Origin: Nocardia yamanashiensis NBRC 100130
Lineage (GTDB): Bacteria > Actinomycetota > Actinomycetes > Mycobacteriales > Mycobacteriaceae
Direction: 5' to 3'
Length of the DNA stretch: 64,000 nucleotides
Assembly (NCBI RefSeq): GCF_001613325.1
Contig: NZ_BDCD01000017.1
Span: 62,001-126,000 of the forward strand
In this document: positions 35,819 through 43,546 of the stretch, piece after piece
Position numbering within the stretch: position 1 is the first letter of the stretch
How the letters are laid out: each line of letters starts with the position of its first letter
The notes under the pieces: generated by a model
Told to the model about the DNA's origin: nothing
The model's database searches: none
Seen by the model: only the letters and a program-made list of their open reading frames with translations
Position numbers and translations under genes: made by a program

Positions 35819-36778
35819 GTGGAACTGTGGTGCCCCTTGCCGAGTTCGGTGCATCCGATGCGGAAAGCCCTGGCGGCGGACAGCAGGTGCTGGCTCGACC
35901 GGTTCGAGGTCCTGCCCGCGGCGCGACAGACGCAGTTCTGGGCGGGCGCTCCCGCCGAGCTGGGTTCCTACACCTATCCGCGTGGATCACGCGAAGGAGC
36001 ACAGCTGGCAACGGATTTCATCACCTGGCTGTTCGCCTTCGACGATCTGTACTGCGACGCCAACCGGATCGGCAGCGATCCGGTCGAATTCAGCGCCGTC
36101 ATAGGCGATCTGATCCACGTGCTGGAAGCGCCGAGCGCGGCGTGCGACCGGGAACTGCCGGTGTCGCGCGCGCTGCGCGATCTGGACCGCCGGGTCGAGG
36201 CGATGGGATCCCCGGTGCAGCGGCGGCGCTGGGCCGATGACACCGAGCGTTATCTGCTCGCCAAGCTCTGGGAAGCGGGCCGCCGCCGGGCGCGCATGCT
36301 GCCGCCGCTGGACTGCTACGTGCACCTGCGCCGGCTCGGCGGGGCCAATGTCGCCTGCCTCATGCTGACCGATATCAGCCTGGGCTGCGAGGTGCCGCCG
36401 GCGGTGCTGTGCGGGCAGCCCATGGCCGAACTGGTCAAGGCCGCCGCCGACCTCGCCGATCTGGACAACGATCTGCTGTCCTACGCCCGGGAAAGCGGGC
36501 CGGACGAGGAATTTCCCATCAATGGCGTCACCGCGGCGAGCTTGCACGGTGCGCGTGACACCGCCGGCGCCATCGACGAGGTGCTCGCATTCCGGAATGC
36601 GCGCATGCGCACGCTGGTGGAGTTGTCGGCCGGGTTCGCGGACTCGCACGACGGTCCGGCCGCCGAGTTCAGCCGCGGAGTTTGCGACTGGGTCAGCGGG
36701 CATATCGGCTGGATCATGAAGTCCGGTCGCTATTCTCCGCTGCCCGCGGATGGTCCGGAGTCCGTTCCCGTGCGGTGA
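35819..36778 (+). CDS. Class I terpene cyclase
   Basis: 319 residues from GTG 35819. The metal-binding motifs of class I terpene synthases are present: the Asp-rich FAFDDLYCD (DD at 75-76, within 72-80) and the NSE triad NDLLSYARE (Asn217, Ser221, Glu225). Other family marks are WLDRFEVLP near the start, LRRLGGANVACLML in the middle and WVSGHIGWIMKSGRY near the end, including the terminal Arg-Tyr pair. It cyclises an isoprenyl diphosphate, probably farnesyl diphosphate; the product cannot be predicted. The last 65 bases overlap the end of the convergent P450 gene. Confidence 0.87.
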   Translation: MELWCPLPSSVHPMRKALAADSRCWLDRFEVLPAARQTQFWAGAPAELGSYTYPRGSREGAQLATDFITWLFAFDDLYCDANRIGSDPVEFSAVIGDLIHVLEAPSAACDRELPVSRALRDLDRRVEAMGSPVQRRRWADDTERYLLAKLWEAGRRRARMLPPLDCYVHLRRLGGANVACLMLTDISLGCEVPPAVLCGQPMAELVKAAADLADLDNDLLSYARESGPDEEFPINGVTAASLHGARDTAGAIDEVLAFRNARMRTLVELSAGFADSHDGPAAEFSRGVCDWVSGHIGWIMKSGRYSPLPADGPESVPVR

Positions 36779-38093
36779 CCCGCATGCGCAAGCGCCGGGG
36801 TTGCAGCGTCGCGGATCGGGCGGGCCGGGTGTCGTTGCCGGGCGCCGGGCGAAATTCCCAGCGCGCCATGATGGTCGCCAGCGCGAGTGTCATCTCCGTC
36901 ATGGCGAAGTTCTCACCGATGCATTTGCGCGCCCCGTCGGCGAAGGCCAGAAAACTCCCCCGCCCGGGCGGCCCGGCCGAGAGCCACCGGTCCGGGTCGA
37001 ACCGCCCGGGTTCGGCATACAGCTCGGCCCGGTGCTGAATGGTGAACGCGCTGTACAGGATCGTCGTACCGGCCGCCAGCGGATGCCCGCCGAGTTCGGT
37101 GTCCGCGCGGACCGTACGGGTGACGAACCAGACCGGGGGCCGCAGTCGCAGCGTCTCGGTGACGACCCGGCCGGTCAGGCTCAATCGCGGCAGATCCGCA
37201 TAGCGGGCCGCCCGGCCGACCAGCGTCGCATCGACTTCGGCACGCACCCGCGCCGCGACGGCGGGATGCCGGTCGAGCAGTTCGAGCGCCCAGGTCAGTG
37301 CGGTGCCGGTGGTTTCGGTCCCCGCTACGAAGAAGGTGATGACCTGATCGCTGATCTCGGCATCGGTGAACCCGGCGCCTTCCTCCTGCGCGGCGATCAA
37401 GGCCGACAACAGATCTCCGTGGTCGACGCCTGCGGCCCGGCGCGCCGCGATGATCTCCGCCAGCACGCCGCGCAATTCCGTGATCGCCCGTTCGTATGCC
37501 CGATTGCCCGGCGTCGGCAAGCGCAGCAGCGCGGGCGGCAGCACCGTCCGCAGCATCATGGCCCGCACCACCTGATCGACGTTCCGCAGCATGCTCAGCG
37601 AAACAGCTTCCGGCACAGTCTGACTGAACAGCGTCGCCGCGGTCACCCCGGAGGTGAGCGCGTGCATGCACTCCTTGACGTCCATGACCCGGCCGTCGTC
37701 CCAGGCCCGGGTGAACTCGTCGATCCACTCGCTCATCACTGCCGCGTACCCGGCGGTGCGCGCCGGATGGAAGGCCGGCTGGATCAAGCGCCGATGCCGC
37801 CGATGCATCGCGTGCGGGCAGGTGACCAGCCCGTCGCCGAGCATCTCCCGCACCCGATCGAGCAGCGGCCCACCCTTGTCGAAAACCCGGTCCCGCCGCA
37901 GCAACTCCACGGTCAGTCGCGGATCGCAGACCGCCACCGCGGTGACCGGCCCGAGCCCGACCCGCACCAGATCACCGTGTGCGGCCAGCCCGGCCAGGAA
38001 CCGCAACGGGTCCCGCAGCAGCGAAACCAAATGCCCGAGCATCGGCAACCGCCACGGCACCGTGGCGATCGACGACGAACCCCCGACCGACAT
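36714..38093 (-). CDS. Cytochrome P450 of CYP170/CYP183-like terpene-oxidase type
   Basis: 459 residues; ATG 38093 has AGGAGG. N-terminal LPMLGHLVSLLRDPLRFLAG, helix C with RRHRRLIQPAFHPA, I-helix FFVAGTETTGTALTW, ExxR in ETLRLRPP, and heme motif FADGARKCIGENFA. From memory the layout is like CYP170A1, which oxidises epi-isozizaene, and PtlI-type enzymes. With the convergent terpene cyclase this suggests a two-gene terpenoid pathway. The two coding ends overlap by 65 bases, an unusual arrangement. Redox partners are not encoded here. Confidence 0.9.
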   Translation of the reverse strand: MSVGGSSSIATVPWRLPMLGHLVSLLRDPLRFLAGLAAHGDLVRVGLGPVTAVAVCDPRLTVELLRRDRVFDKGGPLLDRVREMLGDGLVTCPHAMHRRHRRLIQPAFHPARTAGYAAVMSEWIDEFTRAWDDGRVMDVKECMHALTSGVTAATLFSQTVPEAVSLSMLRNVDQVVRAMMLRTVLPPALLRLPTPGNRAYERAITELRGVLAEIIAARRAAGVDHGDLLSALIAAQEEGAGFTDAEISDQVITFFVAGTETTGTALTWALELLDRHPAVAARVRAEVDATLVGRAARYADLPRLSLTGRVVTETLRLRPPVWFVTRTVRADTELGGHPLAAGTTILYSAFTIQHRAELYAEPGRFDPDRWLSAGPPGRGSFLAFADGARKCIGENFAMTEMTLALATIMARWEFRPAPGNDTRPARSATLQPRRLRMRVTARERTPDHPRAAENSDRTS

Positions 38094-38248
38094 GCCGCCT
38101 CCTGCAACGAGAGCGCAAGCCCGGCCGTCCGATCCAGACCACGGCCGCATGACCTCCTCCAGTATGCGCTGGAAGCCCCGGCATTCGGCGTGACTCGGGG
38201 CGGGACAGGCAACGCCGTGGCGGCGAGCTGCGGGCCGCTGATCCCCGA

Positions 38249-38914
38249 CTACGTCTGGGCGGCCGCGCGCTGACCGGCGTCCCGTTCGAGGGTTTCGATG
38301 CCGGTCAGGATCACCCGCAACGCGTATTCGAATTCCACATCGGGGTCGGCGGCCGCCATATCGGTGACCAGCCGGGCGGTGCGGGGGTAGCGGCCGGCGT
38401 CGACGAGCTGGCCGAGAGCGCCTTCGTCGTAAGGACTTTCGCCGTATTCGATGCCGGTGCGGGCTTGTTCCTCGATGACGAAACCGGTGGTGTAGTGCAG
38501 CAGGATGGGGAACACGCGCTCGGCCGCGGTGGGTTCGAAGCCCGCGTCCTCGAGTGTGCGGAGCGTCAATTCGATGGTGCGCCACAGGGTCTCGTCGCCG
38601 ACGAAGGTGCCGGCGAAAACCTTCGCGCCGTCGCGATAGCGGAGCATGGCTTGCCGCAGCCGCTGCGCCAGGCCGATCAGCCAGTCCTGCCAGGATTCGC
38701 CGCGGCGCGGGGCCTCGATGCCTTCGACGGCGGCGAGGAATACCTGTTCGGCCATCGCGTCGAGTAGTTCACGTTTGTTCTTGACGTGCCAGTAGAGCGC
38801 GGGCGCCTGCACGTTCAGCGCGCCCGCCACCTTGCGCATGGTGAGGCCGTCCAGTCCGGCTTCGTCGAGCAGGTCCAGCGCGGTCTGCGCAATGGCTTTG
38901 ACGTCGAGTTTCAC
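38249..38914 (-). CDS. TetR-family regulator (TetR_C type)
   Basis: 221 residues from GTG 38914. DNA-binding start KLDVKAIAQTALDLLDEAGL then TMRKVAGALNVQAPALYWHV, the TetR/TetR_C layout. The ligand domain has AMLRYRDGAKVFAGTF and VFPILLHYTTGFVIEEQ. It is divergent from a FAD monooxygenase gene, with clear palindromes between, exactly like tetR and its target. It probably releases DNA on binding an aromatic compound, perhaps the monooxygenase substrate. Confidence 0.9.
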   Translation of the reverse strand: MKLDVKAIAQTALDLLDEAGLDGLTMRKVAGALNVQAPALYWHVKNKRELLDAMAEQVFLAAVEGIEAPRRGESWQDWLIGLAQRLRQAMLRYRDGAKVFAGTFVGDETLWRTIELTLRTLEDAGFEPTAAERVFPILLHYTTGFVIEEQARTGIEYGESPYDEGALGQLVDAGRYPRTARLVTDMAAADPDVEFEYALRVILTGIETLERDAGQRAAAQT

Positions 38915-38970
38915 GTTCGGCTCCCTTCGTGCCTTCTTCGCACCCTTGACACCTTAACAACGTTCTGGTC

Positions 38971-39004
38971 TCCTTAACACTGTTAAGGAATTTAACAGCG
39001 TTAA
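38971..39004. promoter_or_regulatory. Two palindromic operators between TetR and the monooxygenase
   Basis: TCCTTAACACTGTTAAGGA (38971-38989) is a perfect 19-bp palindrome. TTAACAGCGTTAA (38992-39004) is a second, three bases on, and a half site CCTTAACA precedes at 38953. The second one touches the ribosome site TTAAGGAG of the monooxygenase, so repressor binding would block both promoter and start region. Confidence 0.75.
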
Positions 39005-39015
39005 GGAGATGGGTC

Positions 39016-40491
39016 ATGGAGACGACGGATGTTGTGATCGCGGGCGCCGGACCGACCGGACTGATGCTGGCCTGCGAACTGCGGCTGGCCGGGGTGCGGG
39101 TGACGCTGGTCGACGGACTCCCGGCGCGCACCGGCGAATCCCGCGCCGGTGGCATCCACGCCCGCAGCATGGAAATCCTCGACGGCCGCGGCCTGCTGGA
39201 CCGGCTGCTGCCGCAGGGCCGGCTCATGCAGGCCGGGCACTTCGGCGGACTGTCCCTGGATTTCAGCGATTTCGAGACCCGGCAGCCACATATGCTCGCC
39301 ATCCTGCAATCGATCATCGAACGTGAACTCGACGGGCGCGCAGGCGAATTGGGCGCCGTGGTGCAGTGGTCGTCGCCGGTCACCGGGTTCGGGCAGGACG
39401 CCACCGGCATCGAGGTCGAGATCGGCGGGGCCGAGCCGCGCCGCATCCGGGCCGCCTACCTCATCGGCTGCGATGGCGGCCGCAGCTCGGTGCGCAAGCT
39501 CGCGGGCTTCGGTTTCAGCGGCACCGACGCCACCGTCACCGGCATGCTCGCCGATGTCGAACTCACCGATCCGCCCGCCCAGCCGTTCTTCGCGCACCGC
39601 AGCGGCGCGGGCGATTTCTCGGTCGTGCAGTTCCAGCCCGGCTGGTACCGCCTGGTCGTGCAGCGCCACGACGTGGTGCTCCCGCGCGGCGCCGAACTCA
39701 CCTTCGACGAATTCCGCGCCCATTTCACCGAACTCGCGGGCACCGACTTCGGTATGCACAGCCCGCGCTGGGTGAGCCACTACGGCGACGCGGCCCGCCA
39801 GGCCGATCACTACCGCGCCGGCCGCGTGTTCCTGGCCGGCGACGCCGCGCACATCCACTACCCCGCGGGCGGTCAGGGACAGAACCTCGGCATTCAGGAC
39901 GCGGTCAATCTCGGCTGGAAGCTGGCCGCCGTCGTGCGGGGTGAGGCCGCCGAAAGCCTGCTGGACACTTACGAATCCGAGCGCCACCCGATCGCCGCGC
40001 GCGTGCTGCACAACACCCGCGCCCAGACCGCCCTCATGCGTCCCGGCGCGCACACCGACGCCCTGCGCGACGTCATGAGCGATCTCATCGATATGGACGC
40101 GGTCCGCAGGCGGCTCGGTCTGATGATCACCGCATTGGACATCCGCTACGACACGAAATGCGATCACCCCCTGGCGGGCCGCCGCATCCCCGACGCCGAC
40201 CTCACCACCGCGACCGGAGCCACCCGGGTCGCCGAACTCCAGCGCACCGCGCGCCCGATCCTGCTGGCGCTCAATGGAACCGAGGTGCCCGACCTCGGCG
40301 CGTGGCAGGGCTTGGTCGACGTCGTCACCGCCGCAACCGCCCGCCGCTGGACAACCCCGGAATCAGGTGAAATCCCCTCCCCCGCAGCTGTTCTCGTCCG
40401 CCCCGACGGCTACGTCGCCTGGGCAACTGACGGATCGGACACCACCGGCCTCACCGCGGCGCTCACCGAATGGGTCGGTGCGGCCCGCTGA
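39016..40491 (+). CDS. Rox-like FAD-dependent aromatic monooxygenase
   Basis: 491 residues from ATG 39016. FAD motif VVIAGAGPTGLMLACELRLA, second motif YLIGCDGGRSSVRKL (DG), and GRVFLAGDAAHIHYPAGGQG with NLGIQDAVNLGWKLAAVV. The stretch AGTDFGMHSPRWVSHYGDA and the C-terminal thioredoxin-like end (VLVRPDGYVAWATD) are close to rifampicin monooxygenase Rox of Nocardia as I recall it. Other members hydroxylate polyketides and phenols, so drug inactivation is only one possibility. It is under the divergent TetR. Confidence 0.86.
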   Translation: METTDVVIAGAGPTGLMLACELRLAGVRVTLVDGLPARTGESRAGGIHARSMEILDGRGLLDRLLPQGRLMQAGHFGGLSLDFSDFETRQPHMLAILQSIIERELDGRAGELGAVVQWSSPVTGFGQDATGIEVEIGGAEPRRIRAAYLIGCDGGRSSVRKLAGFGFSGTDATVTGMLADVELTDPPAQPFFAHRSGAGDFSVVQFQPGWYRLVVQRHDVVLPRGAELTFDEFRAHFTELAGTDFGMHSPRWVSHYGDAARQADHYRAGRVFLAGDAAHIHYPAGGQGQNLGIQDAVNLGWKLAAVVRGEAAESLLDTYESERHPIAARVLHNTRAQTALMRPGAHTDALRDVMSDLIDMDAVRRRLGLMITALDIRYDTKCDHPLAGRRIPDADLTTATGATRVAELQRTARPILLALNGTEVPDLGAWQGLVDVVTAATARRWTTPESGEIPSPAAVLVRPDGYVAWATDGSDTTGLTAALTEWVGAAR

Positions 40492-40522
40492 TCCCGGCTG
40501 GCGGGCGCTGCCGAGGCGCTGG

Positions 40523-41080
40523 TCAATTATGCGGCGGGAACTGGCCCTTCGCCTGCACGGTGGTCCCGTTCAGGGTGTAGACGACGGTGCTCGGCCCGCC
40601 CTGCGGGCAGCACATCGGGTCGTTGTCCTGAGTCCACCGGTAGGTCACCGACACGGTATTGCGCGTCTTCCCGGCCATTACCGTGAACATGTACGGCTCG
40701 GCGGTCGCGGTGCCCAGGTATTCGCCGCCGGTGAAGAACAGCACGTGCGTGTACGGATGGTTGGTGTCGGTGTTCACCGTCATCCACGACAGCACCCCGT
40801 CGCATCCCGCGGAGATGGGATCGTCACTGGCCAGCCCGATCGACCAGGTGCCGATCGGGGCCGCGGTCAGCCGCTTCACGCTCTCGTTCGCCAGGCCCGA
40901 ATTCAGGTCGAAGCACAGTCCGTGGCCGCTCCCCGCCGGCGCGCCCTTGTTCTGCTGCGCGGCTGGCGCCGTCTGCTCCGACGTTGCCGCCTGCGGTGTC
41001 CCCGAGGAGCCGCTACACCCGCTGACGGCGACCATCACGCCCGCCACCAGCGAAACCATTGCCGCCGACCTGATTTTCAT
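40523..41080 (-). CDS. LppP/LprE family lipoprotein
   Basis: 185 residues; start ATG 41080 with GGAGGGG ahead (an upstream in-frame start at 41116 lacks this). Signal peptide and lipobox: AAMVSLVAGVMVAVSGC, so Cys is lipidated. A linker rich in Ala, Gln and Thr follows. The domain has LCFDLNSGLANESVKRL, GCDGVLSWMTV, and the marked DPMCCPQGGPSTVVY of the LppP/LprE (PF14041) family. These are envelope lipoproteins of mycobacteria and relatives, exact function unclear. Confidence 0.82.
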   Translation of the reverse strand: MKIRSAAMVSLVAGVMVAVSGCSGSSGTPQAATSEQTAPAAQQNKGAPAGSGHGLCFDLNSGLANESVKRLTAAPIGTWSIGLASDDPISAGCDGVLSWMTVNTDTNHPYTHVLFFTGGEYLGTATAEPYMFTVMAGKTRNTVSVTYRWTQDNDPMCCPQGGPSTVVYTLNGTTVQAKGQFPPHN

Positions 41081-41146
41081 CGATTCCCCTCCGAGTGCGC
41101 GCTTCGTGCTGGTCATCGGGCCAGCGGGTGCCCGCGTTATCCGCGG

Positions 41147-41344
41147 CTACATCCGGTCCGGCGCCCCGATCCCGAGCATGCCCAGCCCGGCGCTCAGCGT
41201 ACGGCCGGTCAGGTCGGTCAGCACCAGCCGGGATGCCCGCACCTCCGGATAGGGCGGTTCGAGGATCAGGCACCGCTCGTAGAAGGTCGCGAAAGTGGAA
41301 GCGACAGCGAACAGATAGGCCGCCAGCCGATGGAACTCCGTCCC
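41147..41344 (-). pseudogene. Remnant of an arginyl-tRNA synthetase C-terminus
   Basis: In the minus frame ending at the TAG just below 41150, about 65 residues match the DALR anticodon-binding end of ArgS: FHRLAAYLFAVASTFATFYE, then EVRASRLVLTDLTGRTLSAG, ending GLGMLGIGAPDRM. No catalytic domain exists upstream; the open frame begins only at 41356 with unrelated residues (MSQC). It is a 3' fragment of a lost argS paralogue, kept between the LppP gene and a DUF4143 ATPase gene. No function is expected unless translated as a small protein. Confidence 0.8.
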
Positions 41345-41430
41345 GCACTGGCTCACCCCGTAAATTCAGTCCACCGATCAGCCTGAGGGGCCTCGGGATC
41401 TCCAGGTACCGAGCCATGACAACGCACCCG

Positions 41431-42675
41431 CTACAGCTCCCACAAAGCGCTGATCGGCATGGCGCGAAGCTTGGGCCCGAAAGGAAGCGTGTGACCACCC
41501 GTATACAAGACGATGCCCGCCACGAACTCGTCGCCGAGTTTCGATTCCAGAATCCTCAATCCGCGGAAATCCTCCGTCTTCACCGTGGAGGCCGCCTTGA
41601 CTTCGATGCCCACCACGGCCCCGCTGCGGTCTTCGAGCACCATGTCGACCTCGACCTTGTTCTGATCGCGATAGTGATAGAGCTCGACCGGTGTCTCGCA
41701 CCACGTCAACTGCCGGGCCACTTCCGAAATCACGAAACCTTCCAGCAGTGGACCCAACTGACCACCGGGTCGGCGTAGCGTGTGGGCGTCCGCGGCAAGC
41801 ATTCGCGCGGCGACGCCCGAATCGACGAATACGAGCTTGGCTGCAGAGGTCAGTCGCGTTCCGACGTTTCGCGACCAACCAGGGATCCGCTTGATAAGGA
41901 AGATCTCCTCGAGCAGTTGCAGGTATCGCTGGATGGTCCCCCGAGCCAGCTCCAGCTCACCTGCGAGTGACCCCGCGCTGACGAGAGTGGCAGAACGGGC
42001 CGCCATCAAACGGACCATCGTCGCTAACTGCGGTGCTCGCTCGATATCCGACAATTGCCGAACGTCACGTTCGATGAGGTTCTGTACATAGTTGTCCAGA
42101 AATCGGCCTCTACGACGGGGATCGGCACGCGCGACGGCCTCGGGAAAGCCTCCTCGCACTACACGCTCGGTGTACTCCAGCCGTGAAACTTCCGAATCGA
42201 GACCCACCGCGGGGCCGTTGCGGAAAACCGCATCGACGAATCCGTCAGTGGACCCGTCTATTTCGCCCTGCGAGAAGGGCCACAACTCGATCGTCTCCAT
42301 CCGCCCTGGAAGAGTGTCGGGCAGGTCCCGCAGACCAAGCAGCCTCGAGGATCCGGTGAGCAGGTAGCGGCCGGGCCGGGGATCGGCATCGACTGCGACT
42401 TTGATCGGAAGCAACAGATCTGGTACCCGCTGAATTTCATCGATGACCATGAGCCCGTCGTCCTCGACGAAGCCGACGGGGTCGGCAATCGCAGCCTGAC
42501 GATCGTCGGGCCTGTCCAAGTCACGCCAGGTCGCGTCGCGAGTTCCCGACACCGAGCGCACCAGTGTGCTCTTGCCGGCTTGCCGAGCACCGTTGACCAG
42601 CACGACGCGTGTGTCGGCCAGCGCATCGCTTACGGCGTCCGCTGCGTGCCTGGACTTCAGATTTGCGGGCGACAT
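41431..42675 (-). CDS. AAA_14/DUF4143 ATPase
   Basis: 414 residues. Walker A VNGARQAGKSTLV, Walker B GLMVIDEIQRVPDLLLPIK, sensor YLLTGSSRLLG. A middle winged helix (LAGELELARGTIQRYLQLLE) and a C-terminal DUF4143 part with YRDQNKVEVDMVLED and VGIEVKAASTVK, which resembles a PD-(D/E)XK nuclease core (D, ExK). These proteins often occur in mobile or defence-like islands and may be toxin or antitoxin related; the role is unproven. Codon usage looks less GC-biased than neighbours, in line with transfer. Phased direct repeats lie immediately upstream. Confidence 0.85.
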   Translation of the reverse strand: MSPANLKSRHAADAVSDALADTRVVLVNGARQAGKSTLVRSVSGTRDATWRDLDRPDDRQAAIADPVGFVEDDGLMVIDEIQRVPDLLLPIKVAVDADPRPGRYLLTGSSRLLGLRDLPDTLPGRMETIELWPFSQGEIDGSTDGFVDAVFRNGPAVGLDSEVSRLEYTERVVRGGFPEAVARADPRRRGRFLDNYVQNLIERDVRQLSDIERAPQLATMVRLMAARSATLVSAGSLAGELELARGTIQRYLQLLEEIFLIKRIPGWSRNVGTRLTSAAKLVFVDSGVAARMLAADAHTLRRPGGQLGPLLEGFVISEVARQLTWCETPVELYHYRDQNKVEVDMVLEDRSGAVVGIEVKAASTVKTEDFRGLRILESKLGDEFVAGIVLYTGGHTLPFGPKLRAMPISALWEL

Positions 42676-42692
42676 AGCACGAACACTAGTCC

Positions 42693-42780
42693 CTGTTGAC
42701 GATTTGCGACGGATGAATTGACGTTTTGCGACAACTCCTGTTGCCGATCCGCGAGAGATCTGTTGTCGATTTGCGGCGAC
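42693..42780 (+). repeat. Four phased direct repeats upstream of the DUF4143 ATPase
   Basis: Copies of about 18 bases begin at 42693 (CTGTTGACGATTTGCGAC), 42715, 42738 and 42760 (CTGTTGTCGATTTGCGGC). The period is 22, 23 and 22 bases, two helical turns. They end 18 bases above the ATPase start. They may be a binding array for the ATPase or a partner, or the leftover multi-repeat end of an IS21-like element. Only four copies and 4-5-base gaps exclude a CRISPR array. Confidence 0.7.
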
Positions 42781-42862
42781 AGAACAGGGCTGGCCACCGT
42801 GGTTCGACGCGTCGACACGATCGGATCGGTCACCGAACCAAAGAGTCGGCGACTATAGAGGG

Positions 42863-43354
42863 ATGAGTATCAAGATCGATGCGCTGGATTCGGCATTGCT
42901 GGCGGAGTTGGCGCGGGATCCGCGGGCGCCGATTCTGGAGTTGGCGCAGCGGTTGGGGGTGGCGCGGAATACGGTGCAGGCGCGGATGAAGCGGCTGGAG
43001 GGGTCGGGGGCGGTGCGGGGGTATGCGCCGGATGTGGATCTGGCGGCGGTGGGGTTCGGGGTGCACGCGTTTCTGGGGGTGGAGCTGGATCAGAACAAGA
43101 TGGACGACATCGTGGAGGCGCTGCGGGAGTTCCCGAATGTGCTGGAGGTGCACGCGACCACCGGGCGGGCCGATCTGCTGGTGCGGATCGCGGCGCGGTC
43201 GCAGCAGGATCTGCTGGGGATCATTCAGCGGGTGCATTCGGTGCCGGGGGTCAAGCACACCGAGACGATGCTGGCGCTGGCGACGCCGATCGAGTACCGG
43301 TCGCTGCCGCTGGTGGAGCAGCTGACCAAACATCCGGGCGACGGCGTGGTGTGA
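42863..43354 (+). CDS. Lrp/AsnC-family regulator
   Basis: 163 residues. Helix-turn-helix at the start (ILELAQRLGVARNTVQARMK) and a RAM effector domain (FGVHAFLGVELDQN, VLEVHATTGRADLLVRIAAR, VPGVKHTETMLAL). Lrp regulators sense amino acids. Its gene lies 192 bases before, and in line with, the indolepyruvate oxidoreductase gene, and it is probably the activator or repressor of that locus, responding to an aromatic or branched amino acid. Confidence 0.92.
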   Translation: MSIKIDALDSALLAELARDPRAPILELAQRLGVARNTVQARMKRLEGSGAVRGYAPDVDLAAVGFGVHAFLGVELDQNKMDDIVEALREFPNVLEVHATTGRADLLVRIAARSQQDLLGIIQRVHSVPGVKHTETMLALATPIEYRSLPLVEQLTKHPGDGVV

Positions 43355-43445
43355 CGTGGGTCTCCCGTGGACCGAGCAGAATGATGTGTACGCCGTAGTG
43401 CGATAGATCACTTTTGAGCAGATTGATCAACTTTTCCGGCGGTTG

Positions 43446-43474
43446 TTGACACCGGTCACACGGGACGGCAGATT
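43446..43474 (+). promoter_or_regulatory. Possible promoter of the indolepyruvate oxidoreductase gene
   Basis: TTGACA at 43446-43451 followed after 17 bases by CAGATT, 72 bases before the ATG at 43547. Just upstream, GATCACTTTTGAGCAGATTGATCAA is AT-rich with an inverted TGATCA-like pattern that an Lrp protein could bind. The remaining bases of the 192-base gap show no gene. Confidence 0.3.
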
Positions 43475-43546
43475 TCGCTGCACCGATTGCTTCGTCCTTC
43501 GTTCGCGGGCTCACGACCTGGGCCGCGGAAAGTGTGGTGACTGTTC

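Noticed and set aside
41147..41356. A functional small protein or full arginyl-tRNA synthetase
   Set aside because: Only the C-terminal DALR end is present, with no catalytic HIGH/KMSK part.
42693..42780. CRISPR array
   Set aside because: Only four 18-base copies with 4-5-base gaps, no spacers of about 30 bases and no cas genes.
42693..42785. A complete IS21-family insertion sequence
   Set aside because: No istA or istB gene is present; the neighbouring ATPase is AAA_14/DUF4143, not IstB. The repeats could at most be a remnant.
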